Source of the DNA: Fen-183 sp036504335
GTDB taxonomy: Bacteria; Acidobacteriota; Thermoanaerobaculia; UBA5066
Reading direction: 5' to 3'
Assembly: GCA_036504335.1 (NCBI GenBank)
Contig: DASXVJ010000035.1
Location: forward strand, 1-64,000
Length of the DNA stretch: 64,000 bases
Shown piece after piece: positions 52,797 to 60,862 of the stretch. The position numbers and the translations under genes were made by a program. The notes under the pieces are model-generated. The model had not been told where the DNA came from. It did no database searches and saw nothing but the letters and a program-made list of their open reading frames with translations. How positions within the stretch are numbered: the first letter of the stretch is position 1; each line of letters starts with the position of its first letter.

Positions 52797-53904
52797 TGTC
52801 CTGACGGTCGCGTCGATCGTCCTCCCGCTCCTCGTGATCTGCGTCATGGGGACGCTGCTGAGAACCCTCGACGGCGACCCCACCGGCGGCAAGGGCATGT
52901 TCCGCCTCATCGTGCGGCACAAGGTCTCCCTGACGAACTGGGTCCTCGAGTCCACCATGCCGAAGATCGCCCAGCTGCCGGGCGTCACCGACGTCGTCCG
53001 CATGAACTGGTTCGGCGGGGCATACATCGACCAGAAGCCCGAGAACATGTTCGCGCGATTCTCGACGTCCGACGCGCCGACGTTCCTGAAGGTTTTCGAC
53101 GAGGCGAAGATCGTCCAGGGGTCCGCGCAGGACTGGATCACCGACCGGACGGGCCTCCTCGCCGGCGAGCTCCTCATGAAGAAGTACGGCTGGAAGCTCG
53201 GGCAGAAGATCACGCTCAAGGGGGACATCTACCCCGTCAGCCTCGAGCTCACGATCCGGGCGTCCTACAAGGGGCCGGACGAGACGGGCGTCTATTTCCA
53301 CCACCAGTACGTCGAGGAGGCTCTGCCCCGCGTGAAGGGCTTCGTGGGCTGGTTCTGGATCAAGGCGGATTCCCTCGCCGCCGTCGAGCGCCTGCCGAGG
53401 GAAATCGACGCGATGTTCGACAACAGCTCCGTCCCGACGCGCACCGAGACGGAGAAGGAGATGCAGAACGGCTTTGTCTCGATGCTCGGGAACGTGAAGC
53501 TCATGGTCACGGGCATCTCGACGGTCATCGTCCTCGTCATCCTCCTCATCGCCGGCAACACGATGGCGATGGCGGCGCGCGAGCGCGTCACGGAGGTCGC
53601 GGTCCTCCGGACGCTCGGCTACCCGAAAGGGACGATCCTCGGGATGATGCTCGGCGAGAGCGTCCTCCTCGCGCTCGTAGGCGGGACGGTCGGCGCGCTC
53701 CTCTTCGTGGGGATCTTCCCCGGCTTCCGGCAGGGGCTCCTCTACTCGCCGATGGGCGGCTTCGCGGCCGGCATGAAGCTCTTCCCCGAGGTCGTCGTCC
53801 TCGCGTTCGGGATCTCCGTCCTCGTTGGCGTTCTCGCCGGCCTCGTCCCCGCCATCCGCTCCTCGCAGCGCTCCATCACGGACGGCCTGAGGCAGGTCGG
53901 CTGA
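52744..53904 (+). CDS. FtsX-like ABC permease 2
   Basis: ATG 52744 overlaps the previous stop (TGATG) and gives 386 residues. The domain layout is the same as in permease 1: helix one (SVLTVASIVLPLLVICVMGTLL), periplasmic domain, three C-terminal helices, and the coupling region AARERVTEVAVLRTLGYPKGTILGMMLGESV. The periplasmic domains have diverged more than the membrane ends. Pairing with one of the others as a heterodimer is possible. Confidence 0.9.
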   Translation: MKFFPYVFKSLFRKKTRSVLTVASIVLPLLVICVMGTLLRTLDGDPTGGKGMFRLIVRHKVSLTNWVLESTMPKIAQLPGVTDVVRMNWFGGAYIDQKPENMFARFSTSDAPTFLKVFDEAKIVQGSAQDWITDRTGLLAGELLMKKYGWKLGQKITLKGDIYPVSLELTIRASYKGPDETGVYFHHQYVEEALPRVKGFVGWFWIKADSLAAVERLPREIDAMFDNSSVPTRTETEKEMQNGFVSMLGNVKLMVTGISTVIVLVILLIAGNTMAMAARERVTEVAVLRTLGYPKGTILGMMLGESVLLALVGGTVGALLFVGIFPGFRQGLLYSPMGGFAAGMKLFPEVVVLAFGISVLVGVLAGLVPAIRSSQRSITDGLRQVG

Positions 53905-55061
53905 TGAGGTTCCTGCCGCTCGTCCTGAAGAACCTGCTGCGCAAGAAGACGCGCTCGGGCCTGACGATCGGCTCGATCCTCCTGCCCTTCTTCGTGATCT
54001 GCCTCCTCGGGACGTTCGTGGCGATGCTCGACGCCGACCCGTCCATGGGAAAGGGCATGTTCCGGATCGCGGTGCGCCACAAGGTCTCCTTCGCGAACGT
54101 CCTGCCCGCGTCGCACCTCGAGAAGATCCGGCAGATGCCCGGCGTGAAGGCCGCGATGCCGTTCAACTGGTTCGGCGGGCGGTACGTCGACTTCTCGGCC
54201 TTTCACGTCTTCCAGCGCTTCGCCGTCGACCCGGTCGTCTTCTTCGACATCTTCGACGCCTCCGCGATCGTGGCCGGGTCGGCCGAGGCGTGGAAGGCCG
54301 ACCGGAGCGGCCTCCTCGTGGGCGAGATCCTGATGAAGAAGTACGGCTGGACGGTCGGCCAGCAGATCACGCTCACGGGCGACATCTGGCCGGGCGTCTA
54401 CACGTTTACGATCCGCGGCGTGTACCGCGGGCAAAACGAGGCCTCCGTGTTCTTCGACCAGAAGGTCATCGACGAAGCGCTCCCGAAGGCCGCGGGCCTC
54501 TACACGATGATCTGGCTCAAGGCCGTGGACGCGGCGGCGACGCGCGACCTCATCCCGCGCATCAACGCGGCCTTCGAGAATTCGACGTGGCCCGTGCGCG
54601 CCGAGACCGAGAAGGAATTCCAGAACAACTACGTGGCGCTGCTGGGCAACGTGAAGCTCTTCTTCCGGACGCTCACCGCCGTCATCGCGGCCGTCGTCCT
54701 CCTCATCGCCGCGAACACGATGGCGATGTCCGCGCGCGAGCGCGTCACGGAGATCGCGGTCCTCCGGGCGATCGGCTTCCCGCGGCGCACCCTTTTCGGG
54801 ATCCTGCTGTCCGAGAGCGTCCTCCTCGCGCTCTTCGGCGCGACGCTCGGCCTCGGGATCTACGTCGCCGCCTTCCCGCGGCTGCGCGCCGCGGTCATGA
54901 TGACGCCGGTCGCCTCGCTCGCCGCGGCTCTGCGCCTCTACCCCGACGTCCTGGCCGGCGCGTTCGTCGTCACGATCTTCGTCGGCGTTCTCGCCGGCCT
55001 CGTCCCCGCCATCCGGTCCGTCCGCCGCCCCATCACGGACGGCCTTCGTCTCGTCGCGTAG
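53904..55061 (+). CDS. FtsX-like ABC permease 3
   Basis: ATG 53904 overlaps the stop of permease 2 (TGATG) and gives 385 residues. It opens RFLPLVLKNLLRKKTRSGLTIGSILLPFFVICLLG and has the same four-helix layout with the coupling segment SARERVTEIAVLRAIGFPRRTLFGILLSESV. Its periplasmic domain shares motifs with permeases 1 and 2 (MPFNWFGGRYVDF compared with WCWFGGKYVDY and NWFGGAYID), showing common descent. Confidence 0.9.
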   Translation: MRFLPLVLKNLLRKKTRSGLTIGSILLPFFVICLLGTFVAMLDADPSMGKGMFRIAVRHKVSFANVLPASHLEKIRQMPGVKAAMPFNWFGGRYVDFSAFHVFQRFAVDPVVFFDIFDASAIVAGSAEAWKADRSGLLVGEILMKKYGWTVGQQITLTGDIWPGVYTFTIRGVYRGQNEASVFFDQKVIDEALPKAAGLYTMIWLKAVDAAATRDLIPRINAAFENSTWPVRAETEKEFQNNYVALLGNVKLFFRTLTAVIAAVVLLIAANTMAMSARERVTEIAVLRAIGFPRRTLFGILLSESVLLALFGATLGLGIYVAAFPRLRAAVMMTPVASLAAALRLYPDVLAGAFVVTIFVGVLAGLVPAIRSVRRPITDGLRLVA

Positions 55062-55074
55062 GAGGAGCCCCTCG

Positions 55075-56253
55075 ATGCTCGGCATCCCCCTGAAGTACAA
55101 CATCCGCAACCTCTTCGTCCGGAAGGTCACGACCTCGCTCACGGTCCTCGGGATCGGGCTCGTCGTCGCGGTCTTCCTCTGCGTCATGGCGCTCGGCGAG
55201 GGGCTCACGCGCGTGTTCACCGCCTCGGGCTCGGACAGCAACGTCCTCGTCCTCAGGCAGAACTCGCAGTCCGAGCTGCAGTCGGGCGTCTCGCGCGACC
55301 AGGTCCCGCTCATCCTGACGCTTCCGGGAGTCGCGCCGGACGCCGACGGCAAGCCGCTGGCGTCGCAGGAGCTCGTCGTCGTCCTGAACCTCGAGAAGCT
55401 GGGCGGCGGCTCCTCGAACGTGACGATCCGCGGGATCGGCGAGAAGGGGATGAAGCTGCGCCCCGGCCTCACGCTCGTCGAGGGCCGCTGGTTCGCGCCC
55501 GGCAAGTCGGAGGTCGTCGTCTCCAAGAGCGTCTCCAAGCGCTTCAAGGACTGCACGACGGGCCAGACGATCCGGTTCGGCGCCTACCGCTGGACCGTCG
55601 TCGGCCTCTTCGACGCCGGCGGCACCGCGCCCGACAGCGAAATCTGGACGGACGTCGAAGGGATGGTCACGGACTTCAAGCGGGGCGGCTACTCGTCGGT
55701 CCTCGCGAAGACGTCCGGCCGCGCGGCCCGCGACCAGTTCGTCGCCGGCCTCGCGGGCGATCCCCGCCTCGCGCTCGAGGGCAAGGTCGAGCGCAAGTAC
55801 TACGACGACCAGACCTCCACGGCGGCGCCGATCAAGTTCCTCGGCTTCTTCGTCGGGATCGTGATGGCGATCGGCGCGTGCTTCGGCGCGATGAACACGA
55901 TGTACGCGGCCGTCGCGGCGCGCACGCGCGAGATCGCGACACTTCGCGCGCTCGGCTTCTCGCGGAGCTCGGTCCTGATCTCGTTCGTCTTCGAATCCCT
56001 CTGCCTCGCGCTCCTCGGGGGAATCGTCGGCTGCTTCCTCGGCCTCCTCGCCGTCAAGCTCGCGCTCTCGGGCGTGACGGGCACGACGAACTTCGCGACG
56101 TTCTCCGAGGTCGTCTTCGCGTTCCGCCTCACGCCGGCTCTGCTCGGCACCGGCATCGTCTTCTCGCTCGTCATGGGCTTCTTCGGCGGCCTCTTCCCGG
56201 CCGCTCGCGCCGCGTTCACGAAGATCACGAACGCCCTCCGGCAGGTGGGGTGA
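55075..56253 (+). CDS. FtsX-like ABC permease 4
   Basis: ATG 55075 follows GGAGGAG at eight-base spacing and gives 392 residues. It is more distant than permeases 1-3: it opens GIPLKYNIRNLFVRKVTTSLTVLGIGLVVAVFL, lacks the WFGG motif, and its periplasmic domain is of the LolC/DevC type (RGIGEKGMKLRPGLTLVEGRWFAPGKSEVVVSKS). The coupling segment AARTREIATLRALGFSRSSVLISFVFESL is conserved. It may form the obligate partner of one of the other three. Confidence 0.9.
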   Translation: MLGIPLKYNIRNLFVRKVTTSLTVLGIGLVVAVFLCVMALGEGLTRVFTASGSDSNVLVLRQNSQSELQSGVSRDQVPLILTLPGVAPDADGKPLASQELVVVLNLEKLGGGSSNVTIRGIGEKGMKLRPGLTLVEGRWFAPGKSEVVVSKSVSKRFKDCTTGQTIRFGAYRWTVVGLFDAGGTAPDSEIWTDVEGMVTDFKRGGYSSVLAKTSGRAARDQFVAGLAGDPRLALEGKVERKYYDDQTSTAAPIKFLGFFVGIVMAIGACFGAMNTMYAAVAARTREIATLRALGFSRSSVLISFVFESLCLALLGGIVGCFLGLLAVKLALSGVTGTTNFATFSEVVFAFRLTPALLGTGIVFSLVMGFFGGLFPAARAAFTKITNALRQVG

Positions 56254-56256
56254 ACC

Positions 56257-56646
56257 ATGGCGCACTGGCTCGTCAAGACCGAACCCGGGGACTATTCGTT
56301 CGAAGATCTTCTTAGAGAGAAAGAGACAGTGTGGTCGGGCGTGAAAAACCCCGTGGCGCTGAAGCACCTCCGGGCGATGAAGAAGGGCGACCGCGTCGTC
56401 GTCTACCACACGGGGAGCGAGAAGGCCGCCGTCGGAGAGGCCGTCGTCTCCTCCTTTGAAGAGAATCCGAAAGGCGCCGCGGAGCCGCGAGTCACCCTTC
56501 GCGCGGGAAAGCCTCTCCCTCGCTCTATTCCACTCGAAGAAATCCGAAGGACTTCCCTCTTTGCGGACTCGCCCCTCGTGCGGATCGGACGTCTCTCGGT
56601 GGTCCCTCTCACATCCGAGCAGTACGCCTTCCTCACGAAGGGCTGA
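56257..56646 (+). CDS. EVE-domain protein
   Basis: The 129 residues match the EVE/thymocyte-nuclear-protein-1 fold: AHWLVKTEPGDYSFEDLL, VWSGVKNPVALKHLRAMKKGDRVVVYHTG, AVGEAVV, RTSLFADSPLVRIGRLSVVPLTSEQYAFL. EVE domains resemble YTH and PUA and bind modified bases in DNA or RNA. The gene has unusually A+T-rich patches at 56299-56335, 56446-56490 and 56521-56560, in contrast to its surroundings. It lies four bases after the last permease and overlaps the next gene by one base. Confidence 0.9.
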   Translation: MAHWLVKTEPGDYSFEDLLREKETVWSGVKNPVALKHLRAMKKGDRVVVYHTGSEKAAVGEAVVSSFEENPKGAAEPRVTLRAGKPLPRSIPLEEIRRTSLFADSPLVRIGRLSVVPLTSEQYAFLTKG

Positions 56647-57041
56647 TGTTCTTCTCGCGCGCGCAGGAGATCGCCCTCGCGGCGCTGCCCTTCCTCGACC
56701 CGCGCGGCCCCGCCGGGAAGGGCCGGGGCGTGAAGGACCTCGCGGCGGTCTCGGGCGTCCCGGCGCCGTTCCTCGCGAAGATTCTCGGCCGCCTCGTGGA
56801 CCGGGGCTTGCTGCGCAGCAGGCGAGGCCGGACGGGAGGCTTCGTCCTCGGCCGGCCGGCCGTCGAGATCACGCTCGCGGACGTCGTCCTTGCGCTGGGG
56901 AAGAAGGGCGACATCGAGGCCGCGTTTCCCGAGCCGCCCGGGCCGGCGGCCCGCCTCCTCGCGCCGGTGCGACGCGACTTCCTCGCGCGCCTCAGGGCGA
57001 CGAGCCTCGCCGACCTCGCTCCTCCGGCCCCGCGGGCCTGA
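56646..57041 (+). CDS. Rrf2-family regulator lacking cluster cysteines
   Basis: ATG 56646 overlaps the EVE stop by one base and gives 131 residues. The winged helix is clear (AQEIALAALPFLDPRG, VKDLAAVSGVPAPFLAKILGRLVDRGLLRSRRGRTGGFVLGRP). No Cys occurs where IscR-type proteins bind a cluster, so it probably responds to a small molecule or protein, like CymR. The C-terminal part is shorter than usual. Target genes are not evident. Confidence 0.85.
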   Translation: MFFSRAQEIALAALPFLDPRGPAGKGRGVKDLAAVSGVPAPFLAKILGRLVDRGLLRSRRGRTGGFVLGRPAVEITLADVVLALGKKGDIEAAFPEPPGPAARLLAPVRRDFLARLRATSLADLAPPAPRA

Positions 57042-57087
57042 CGCGCGGAAGACCCCGGACTCTGGCAGGATGCGGGCGGAGGTTCGC

Positions 57088-58053
57088 ATGTCGCACCCGG
57101 TCAAGGACCCCGTCAGCTGGCTGTACCCCCCGATCGAGCCGTATCGCACGGGGATGCTCAAGGTCTCGGACGTCCACACGCTCTACTGGGAAGAGAGCGG
57201 GAACCCGAAGGGCAAACCCGCCGTGTTCCTGCACGGCGGCCCGGGCGGCGGCTCGGACCCCAAGGTGCGCCGCTTCTTCCACCCGGACAAGTACCGCATC
57301 GTGGTCTTCGACCAGCGCGGCTGCGGCAAGTCGACGCCGTACGCGAGCCTCGAGGCGAACACGACGTGGGACCTCGTTTCCGACATCGAGAAGCTGCGCA
57401 CGGAGCTCGGGATCGCGAAATGGCAGGTCTTCGGCGGCTCGTGGGGCTCGACGCTCGCGCTCGCGTACGCCGAGACGCACCCGGACCGCGTGACGGAGCT
57501 CGTCCTGCGCGGGATCTTCCTCCTGCGCAAGAAGGAGATCGACTGGTTCTACCAGGAGGGCGCGTCGATCATTTATCCGGACGCGTGGGAGCCGTACTTC
57601 GCGCACATCCCCGAGGCCGAGCGCGGCGACCTCGTCACGGCGTACCACAAGCGCCTCACACACGACGACCCGGCCGTGCGCCTCGCGGCCGCGAAGATCT
57701 GGAGCGGCTGGGAGGGCGCGACGTCCAAGCTCCTGCCGGACGCCTCGTTCGCCGGCCACTACGAGGAAGACGAGTTCGCGCTCGCCTTTGCGCGCATCGA
57801 GGCCCACTACTTCGCGAACAAGGGCTTCTTCGAGGTGGACGGACAGCTCCTGCGCGACGCCGGGAAGATCCGGCACATTCCGGGCGTGATCGTGCAGGGG
57901 CGCTACGACGTCGTGTGTCCGATCTTCAGCGCCTGGGCGCTCCACCGCGCGTGGCCCGAGGCGGACCTCATCATCTCGCCCGACGCCGGCCACAGCGCCT
58001 GGGAGCCGCCGAACACCCGCGCGCTCGTCGCCGCGACGGACAAGTTCGCCTGA
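57088..58053 (+). CDS. pip: Proline iminopeptidase
   Basis: ATG 57088 follows GGAGG at six-base spacing and gives 321 residues; ATG 57070 would add six. The alpha/beta hydrolase motifs are HGGPGGGSDPKVRRFF (oxyanion), DQRGCGKSTPYASLEANTTWDLVSDIEKLR, and the nucleophile elbow GGSWGSTLALAYAETHPDRV. The acid and base are in VQGRYDVVCP and PDAGHSAWEPPN. It removes N-terminal proline from peptides in the cytoplasm. Its stop overlaps the UbiD start by three bases. Confidence 0.95.
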   Translation: MSHPVKDPVSWLYPPIEPYRTGMLKVSDVHTLYWEESGNPKGKPAVFLHGGPGGGSDPKVRRFFHPDKYRIVVFDQRGCGKSTPYASLEANTTWDLVSDIEKLRTELGIAKWQVFGGSWGSTLALAYAETHPDRVTELVLRGIFLLRKKEIDWFYQEGASIIYPDAWEPYFAHIPEAERGDLVTAYHKRLTHDDPAVRLAAAKIWSGWEGATSKLLPDASFAGHYEEDEFALAFARIEAHYFANKGFFEVDGQLLRDAGKIRHIPGVIVQGRYDVVCPIFSAWALHRAWPEADLIISPDAGHSAWEPPNTRALVAATDKFA

Positions 58054-59801
58054 GAGACCTGCGCGCGTTCCTCGACGCGCTCCGCGGGGAGAACGACCTC
58101 GCCGTCGTCGAGGCCGAGGCCGACCCGCGCCTCGAGATCCCCGAGATCCACCGGCGCGTGATCGAGGAGGGCGGCCCCGCCCTCCTCTTCGCGCGGCCGA
58201 AGGGCTCGCCGTATCCCGTCGTCACGAATCTCTTCGGGGCGAAAAAGCGGATCGAGCTCGCCTTCGGGAGCCGCCCGTCCGAGTTCGTCAGGACCGCCGC
58301 CCGGGCCGCGACGGAGCTTCTCCCTCCGACGGCGAAGAAGCTGTGGGGCTACCGCTCCTTCCTCGCGCGGGCCGCGAGGATCGGCACCCGCCGCGGGAGC
58401 GACGTCCCCGTCGCCGAGATCGTGGACGGCCGCTTCGACCTGACGACGCTTCCCGCCCTGACGCAGTGGCCGGAGGACGGCGGCGGGTTCCTGACGCTGC
58501 CGCTCGTGTACACGGAGCACCCCGAGACCCGGCAGTCGAACCTCGGAATGTACCGGATGCAGGTGCACGACGCGCGGACGCTCGGGGTCCACTGGCAGAT
58601 CGGCAAGGGAGGCGGCTTCCACTACCACGTCGCCGAAGCGCGGGGCGAGGCGATGCCGCTCACCGTCTTTCTCGGCGGCCCTCCGGCGCTCATCCTCGGC
58701 GCGATCACGCCCCTCCCGGAAGGCCTGCCTGAGGTTCTCCTCGCATCGCTCGTCCTCGGCGAGAAGCTGCCCATGGCCGAGGTGTCCGGACACCCGCACC
58801 GCCTCGTCGCGACCGCCGAGTTCGCGATCACCGGGCGCGTGCCCCCGAAGATCCGGCGGCCCGAAGGCGCGTTCGGGGATCACTACGGCTATTACTCCCT
58901 CCAGCACGCCTACCCCGTCCTCGAGGTGGACCGCGTCTTCCGCCGCAGGGACGCGATCTTTCCGGCCACCGTCGTGGGGAAGCCTCGGCAGGAGGATTTC
59001 TACCTCGGCGATTACGTCCAGGAGCTCCTCTCGCCGCTCTTCCCGCTCGTGATGCCGTCCGTCGTCGACCTCTGGAGCTACGGCGACACGGGCTTCCACT
59101 CGCTCGCGGCCGCGGTCGTGCGCGACCGCTACGGGCGCGAGGCGATGGCCTCGGCGTTCCGGATCCTCGGCGAGGGCCAGCTCGCGCTCACGAAATTCCT
59201 CCTCGTGACGGACGCGCGGCGGGACCTGCGCGATTTCAAGGGACTCCTCACGCACGTCCTCGCGCGCTGCCGTTTCGAGACGGACCTCTTCGTCTTCGGG
59301 AACCTCGCGATGGACACCCTCGACTACACGGGCCCGAAGGTGAACGAGGGCAGCAAGGGCGTCCTCCTCGGCCTCGGCGACGCGATCCGCGACCTTCCCG
59401 CGGAGTTTCGCGGGGCGCTCCCGGCCGGGGCGGCCGCCGCCGCCGTCTTCGCGCCGGGCGCGCTCGTCGTCGAGGGGCCCGCGTACGCGGACGACCGCGC
59501 CTTCGCGGAACGGCTCGCGGCCGACCCGGCCGTCGCGGCGTGGCCGCTCGTCGTGCTCGCGGACGACGCGGCGGCGACCGCGAAGGACGAGCGCGCGTTC
59601 CTCTGGCGCGTGTTCACGCGGTTCGAGCCCGCCGCGGACGTCCACGGCGCAACGCGCGTCGTGCGGAACCACCTCGCGTTCTCGCCGCCCGTCGTGATCG
59701 ACGCCCGGACGAAGCCGTGGATGCCGAAGGTCGTCGAGGCCGACCCCTCCACGGTCTCGCTGGTGGACCGCCGCTGGCGCGAGTATTTCCCGAAGGGCTG
59801 A
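58050..59801 (+). CDS. UbiD-family decarboxylase, apparent CTG start
   Basis: The family uses prenylated FMN for reversible decarboxylation of aromatic or unsaturated acids. From CTG 58050 it gives 583 residues. The N terminus LRDLRAFLDALRGENDLAVV lines up with the MKYRDLRDFL opening of UbiD, which leaves no room for a later start, and no ATG, GTG or TTG lies nearby. Family motifs are NLGMYRMQVHDARTLGVHWQIGKGGGFHYHVAEARGEAMPL (split by the active site) and ATAEFAITGRVPPKIRRPEGAFGDHYGYYS. The C-terminal part ends with WMPKVVEADPSTVSLVDRRW. No UbiX-like gene is seen in the window. Substrate unknown. Confidence 0.88.
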   Translation: MRDLRAFLDALRGENDLAVVEAEADPRLEIPEIHRRVIEEGGPALLFARPKGSPYPVVTNLFGAKKRIELAFGSRPSEFVRTAARAATELLPPTAKKLWGYRSFLARAARIGTRRGSDVPVAEIVDGRFDLTTLPALTQWPEDGGGFLTLPLVYTEHPETRQSNLGMYRMQVHDARTLGVHWQIGKGGGFHYHVAEARGEAMPLTVFLGGPPALILGAITPLPEGLPEVLLASLVLGEKLPMAEVSGHPHRLVATAEFAITGRVPPKIRRPEGAFGDHYGYYSLQHAYPVLEVDRVFRRRDAIFPATVVGKPRQEDFYLGDYVQELLSPLFPLVMPSVVDLWSYGDTGFHSLAAAVVRDRYGREAMASAFRILGEGQLALTKFLLVTDARRDLRDFKGLLTHVLARCRFETDLFVFGNLAMDTLDYTGPKVNEGSKGVLLGLGDAIRDLPAEFRGALPAGAAAAAVFAPGALVVEGPAYADDRAFAERLAADPAVAAWPLVVLADDAAATAKDERAFLWRVFTRFEPAADVHGATRVVRNHLAFSPPVVIDARTKPWMPKVVEADPSTVSLVDRRWREYFPKG

Positions 59802-59818
59802 CCGACAGTTTCTGTCGG
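59802..59818. promoter_or_regulatory. Hairpin after the UbiD-type gene
   Basis: CCGACAG-TTT-CTGTCGG is a perfect seven-base stem directly after the stop. No T tract follows. It may be a weak terminator, an mRNA 3'-end stabiliser or an operator for the gene at 59923. Confidence 0.4.
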
Positions 59819-59922
59819 ACCCCGGGCCACCGAAGTCAGGGCGGGGCGGCCTCGAGCGACACGTTTCGGCGGTTTCCCGCCCGCCGGGCCCGGCCCGGAT
59901 CGTGCTTCATTGGCCCGTGGAG

Positions 59923-60855
59923 ATGCCCGTCAACCTTGGAGTCGGAGACCTGCTCGCCGAAGCCGGCGACCTCACGGTCCGCCGCCTGAGCCGGGCGTCC
60001 ACGTGGCAGAAGACGCACGGGGGGACGATCGAGCGCGCGCTTCTCTCGACCGGCGCCGTCAGCGAGGAGACGCTGACCGCGGCCCTCGCCCAGGCGTACG
60101 CGCTGCCCGGCGTTTCCCGCGCGACGCTGCTCTCGGCCGACCCGGACATCGTCGAGTGCCTTCCCGCCAAGGAGCGGCGGCGCTTCCGCGCGTTCCCGTT
60201 CTCGCTCTCGGGGAAAATCCTGAACGTCGCGATCTCGGACCCGCAGAACATCGTGCTCCAGCAGAACGTGGCGATCGCGACCGGCTTCTCCGTGGAGCTC
60301 TTCGTCGCGCCCGATCCCGTTCTCGAGGACGTCATCGAGAAGTTCGAGGGCGGCCCCGCGGGCCGCGCGCCCTCGCCCGCCGCCCTCGTGCCCTCCGGTC
60401 CGGTGCCCGTTCCGCCGCCGGCCCCCGCTCCCCCGCCTGGCGAGGACTGGATCGACCGCCTCGGCCGCGCGCTCCTCGCCGAGGCGCTGCGCTTCGACGC
60501 CACGGAGATCGAGCTCGGCGCCGACACGCACGGCGCGTTCCTGCGCACGTTCGACACGGAGCACCCCGCCGTCACGCGCCGCCTCTCGCCTGCGCTCCTT
60601 TCTCCGCTCGTCGCATGGTTCCAGGGCCGCTGCCGCCGCGCCGAGGGCTTCGTCGCCGAAGCCGCACTGCCCGGCGCGGCCGCGATGCGCCGGCGCGTGG
60701 ACCTCATCGCCGCGGACTCGCACGGCGTGCGCGTGCGCCTCGTGCCCGTGGGGGACGCGGTCGAGCTGCCCGCTCCTGCCCGGCTGGACGTGAGCTGCGC
60801 GCACGAGCAGACGGACGGGTTCGTCTTCTGTCCGCGCTGCGGCGCCGTTCTCTGA
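59923..60855 (+). CDS. MshEN (GspE N-terminal-like) domain protein with zinc ribbon
   Basis: ATG 59923 gives 310 residues; GTG 59902 would add seven. The MshEN-like domain spans about 3-140: LGVGDLLAEAGDLTVRRLSRA, TIERALLSTGAVSEETLTAALAQAYALPGV, LPAKERRRFRAFPFSLSGKILNVAISDPQNIVLQQNVAIATG. In full-length ATPases it binds cyclic di-GMP, but here the ATPase is missing. A Pro-rich linker leads to a second domain (about 175-280) and a C-terminal zinc ribbon (SCAHEQTDGFVFCPRCGAVL). It may be a free c-di-GMP or regulatory adaptor protein. Its MshEN motif is only partly conserved. Confidence 0.75.
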   Translation: MPVNLGVGDLLAEAGDLTVRRLSRASTWQKTHGGTIERALLSTGAVSEETLTAALAQAYALPGVSRATLLSADPDIVECLPAKERRRFRAFPFSLSGKILNVAISDPQNIVLQQNVAIATGFSVELFVAPDPVLEDVIEKFEGGPAGRAPSPAALVPSGPVPVPPPAPAPPPGEDWIDRLGRALLAEALRFDATEIELGADTHGAFLRTFDTEHPAVTRRLSPALLSPLVAWFQGRCRRAEGFVAEAALPGAAAMRRRVDLIAADSHGVRVRLVPVGDAVELPAPARLDVSCAHEQTDGFVFCPRCGAVL

Positions 60856-60862
60856 GCTGGCG

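Noticed and set aside
59802..59818. Rho-independent terminator after the UbiD-type gene
   Set aside because: The stem is perfect but no T tract follows, so it is only listed as a hairpin.
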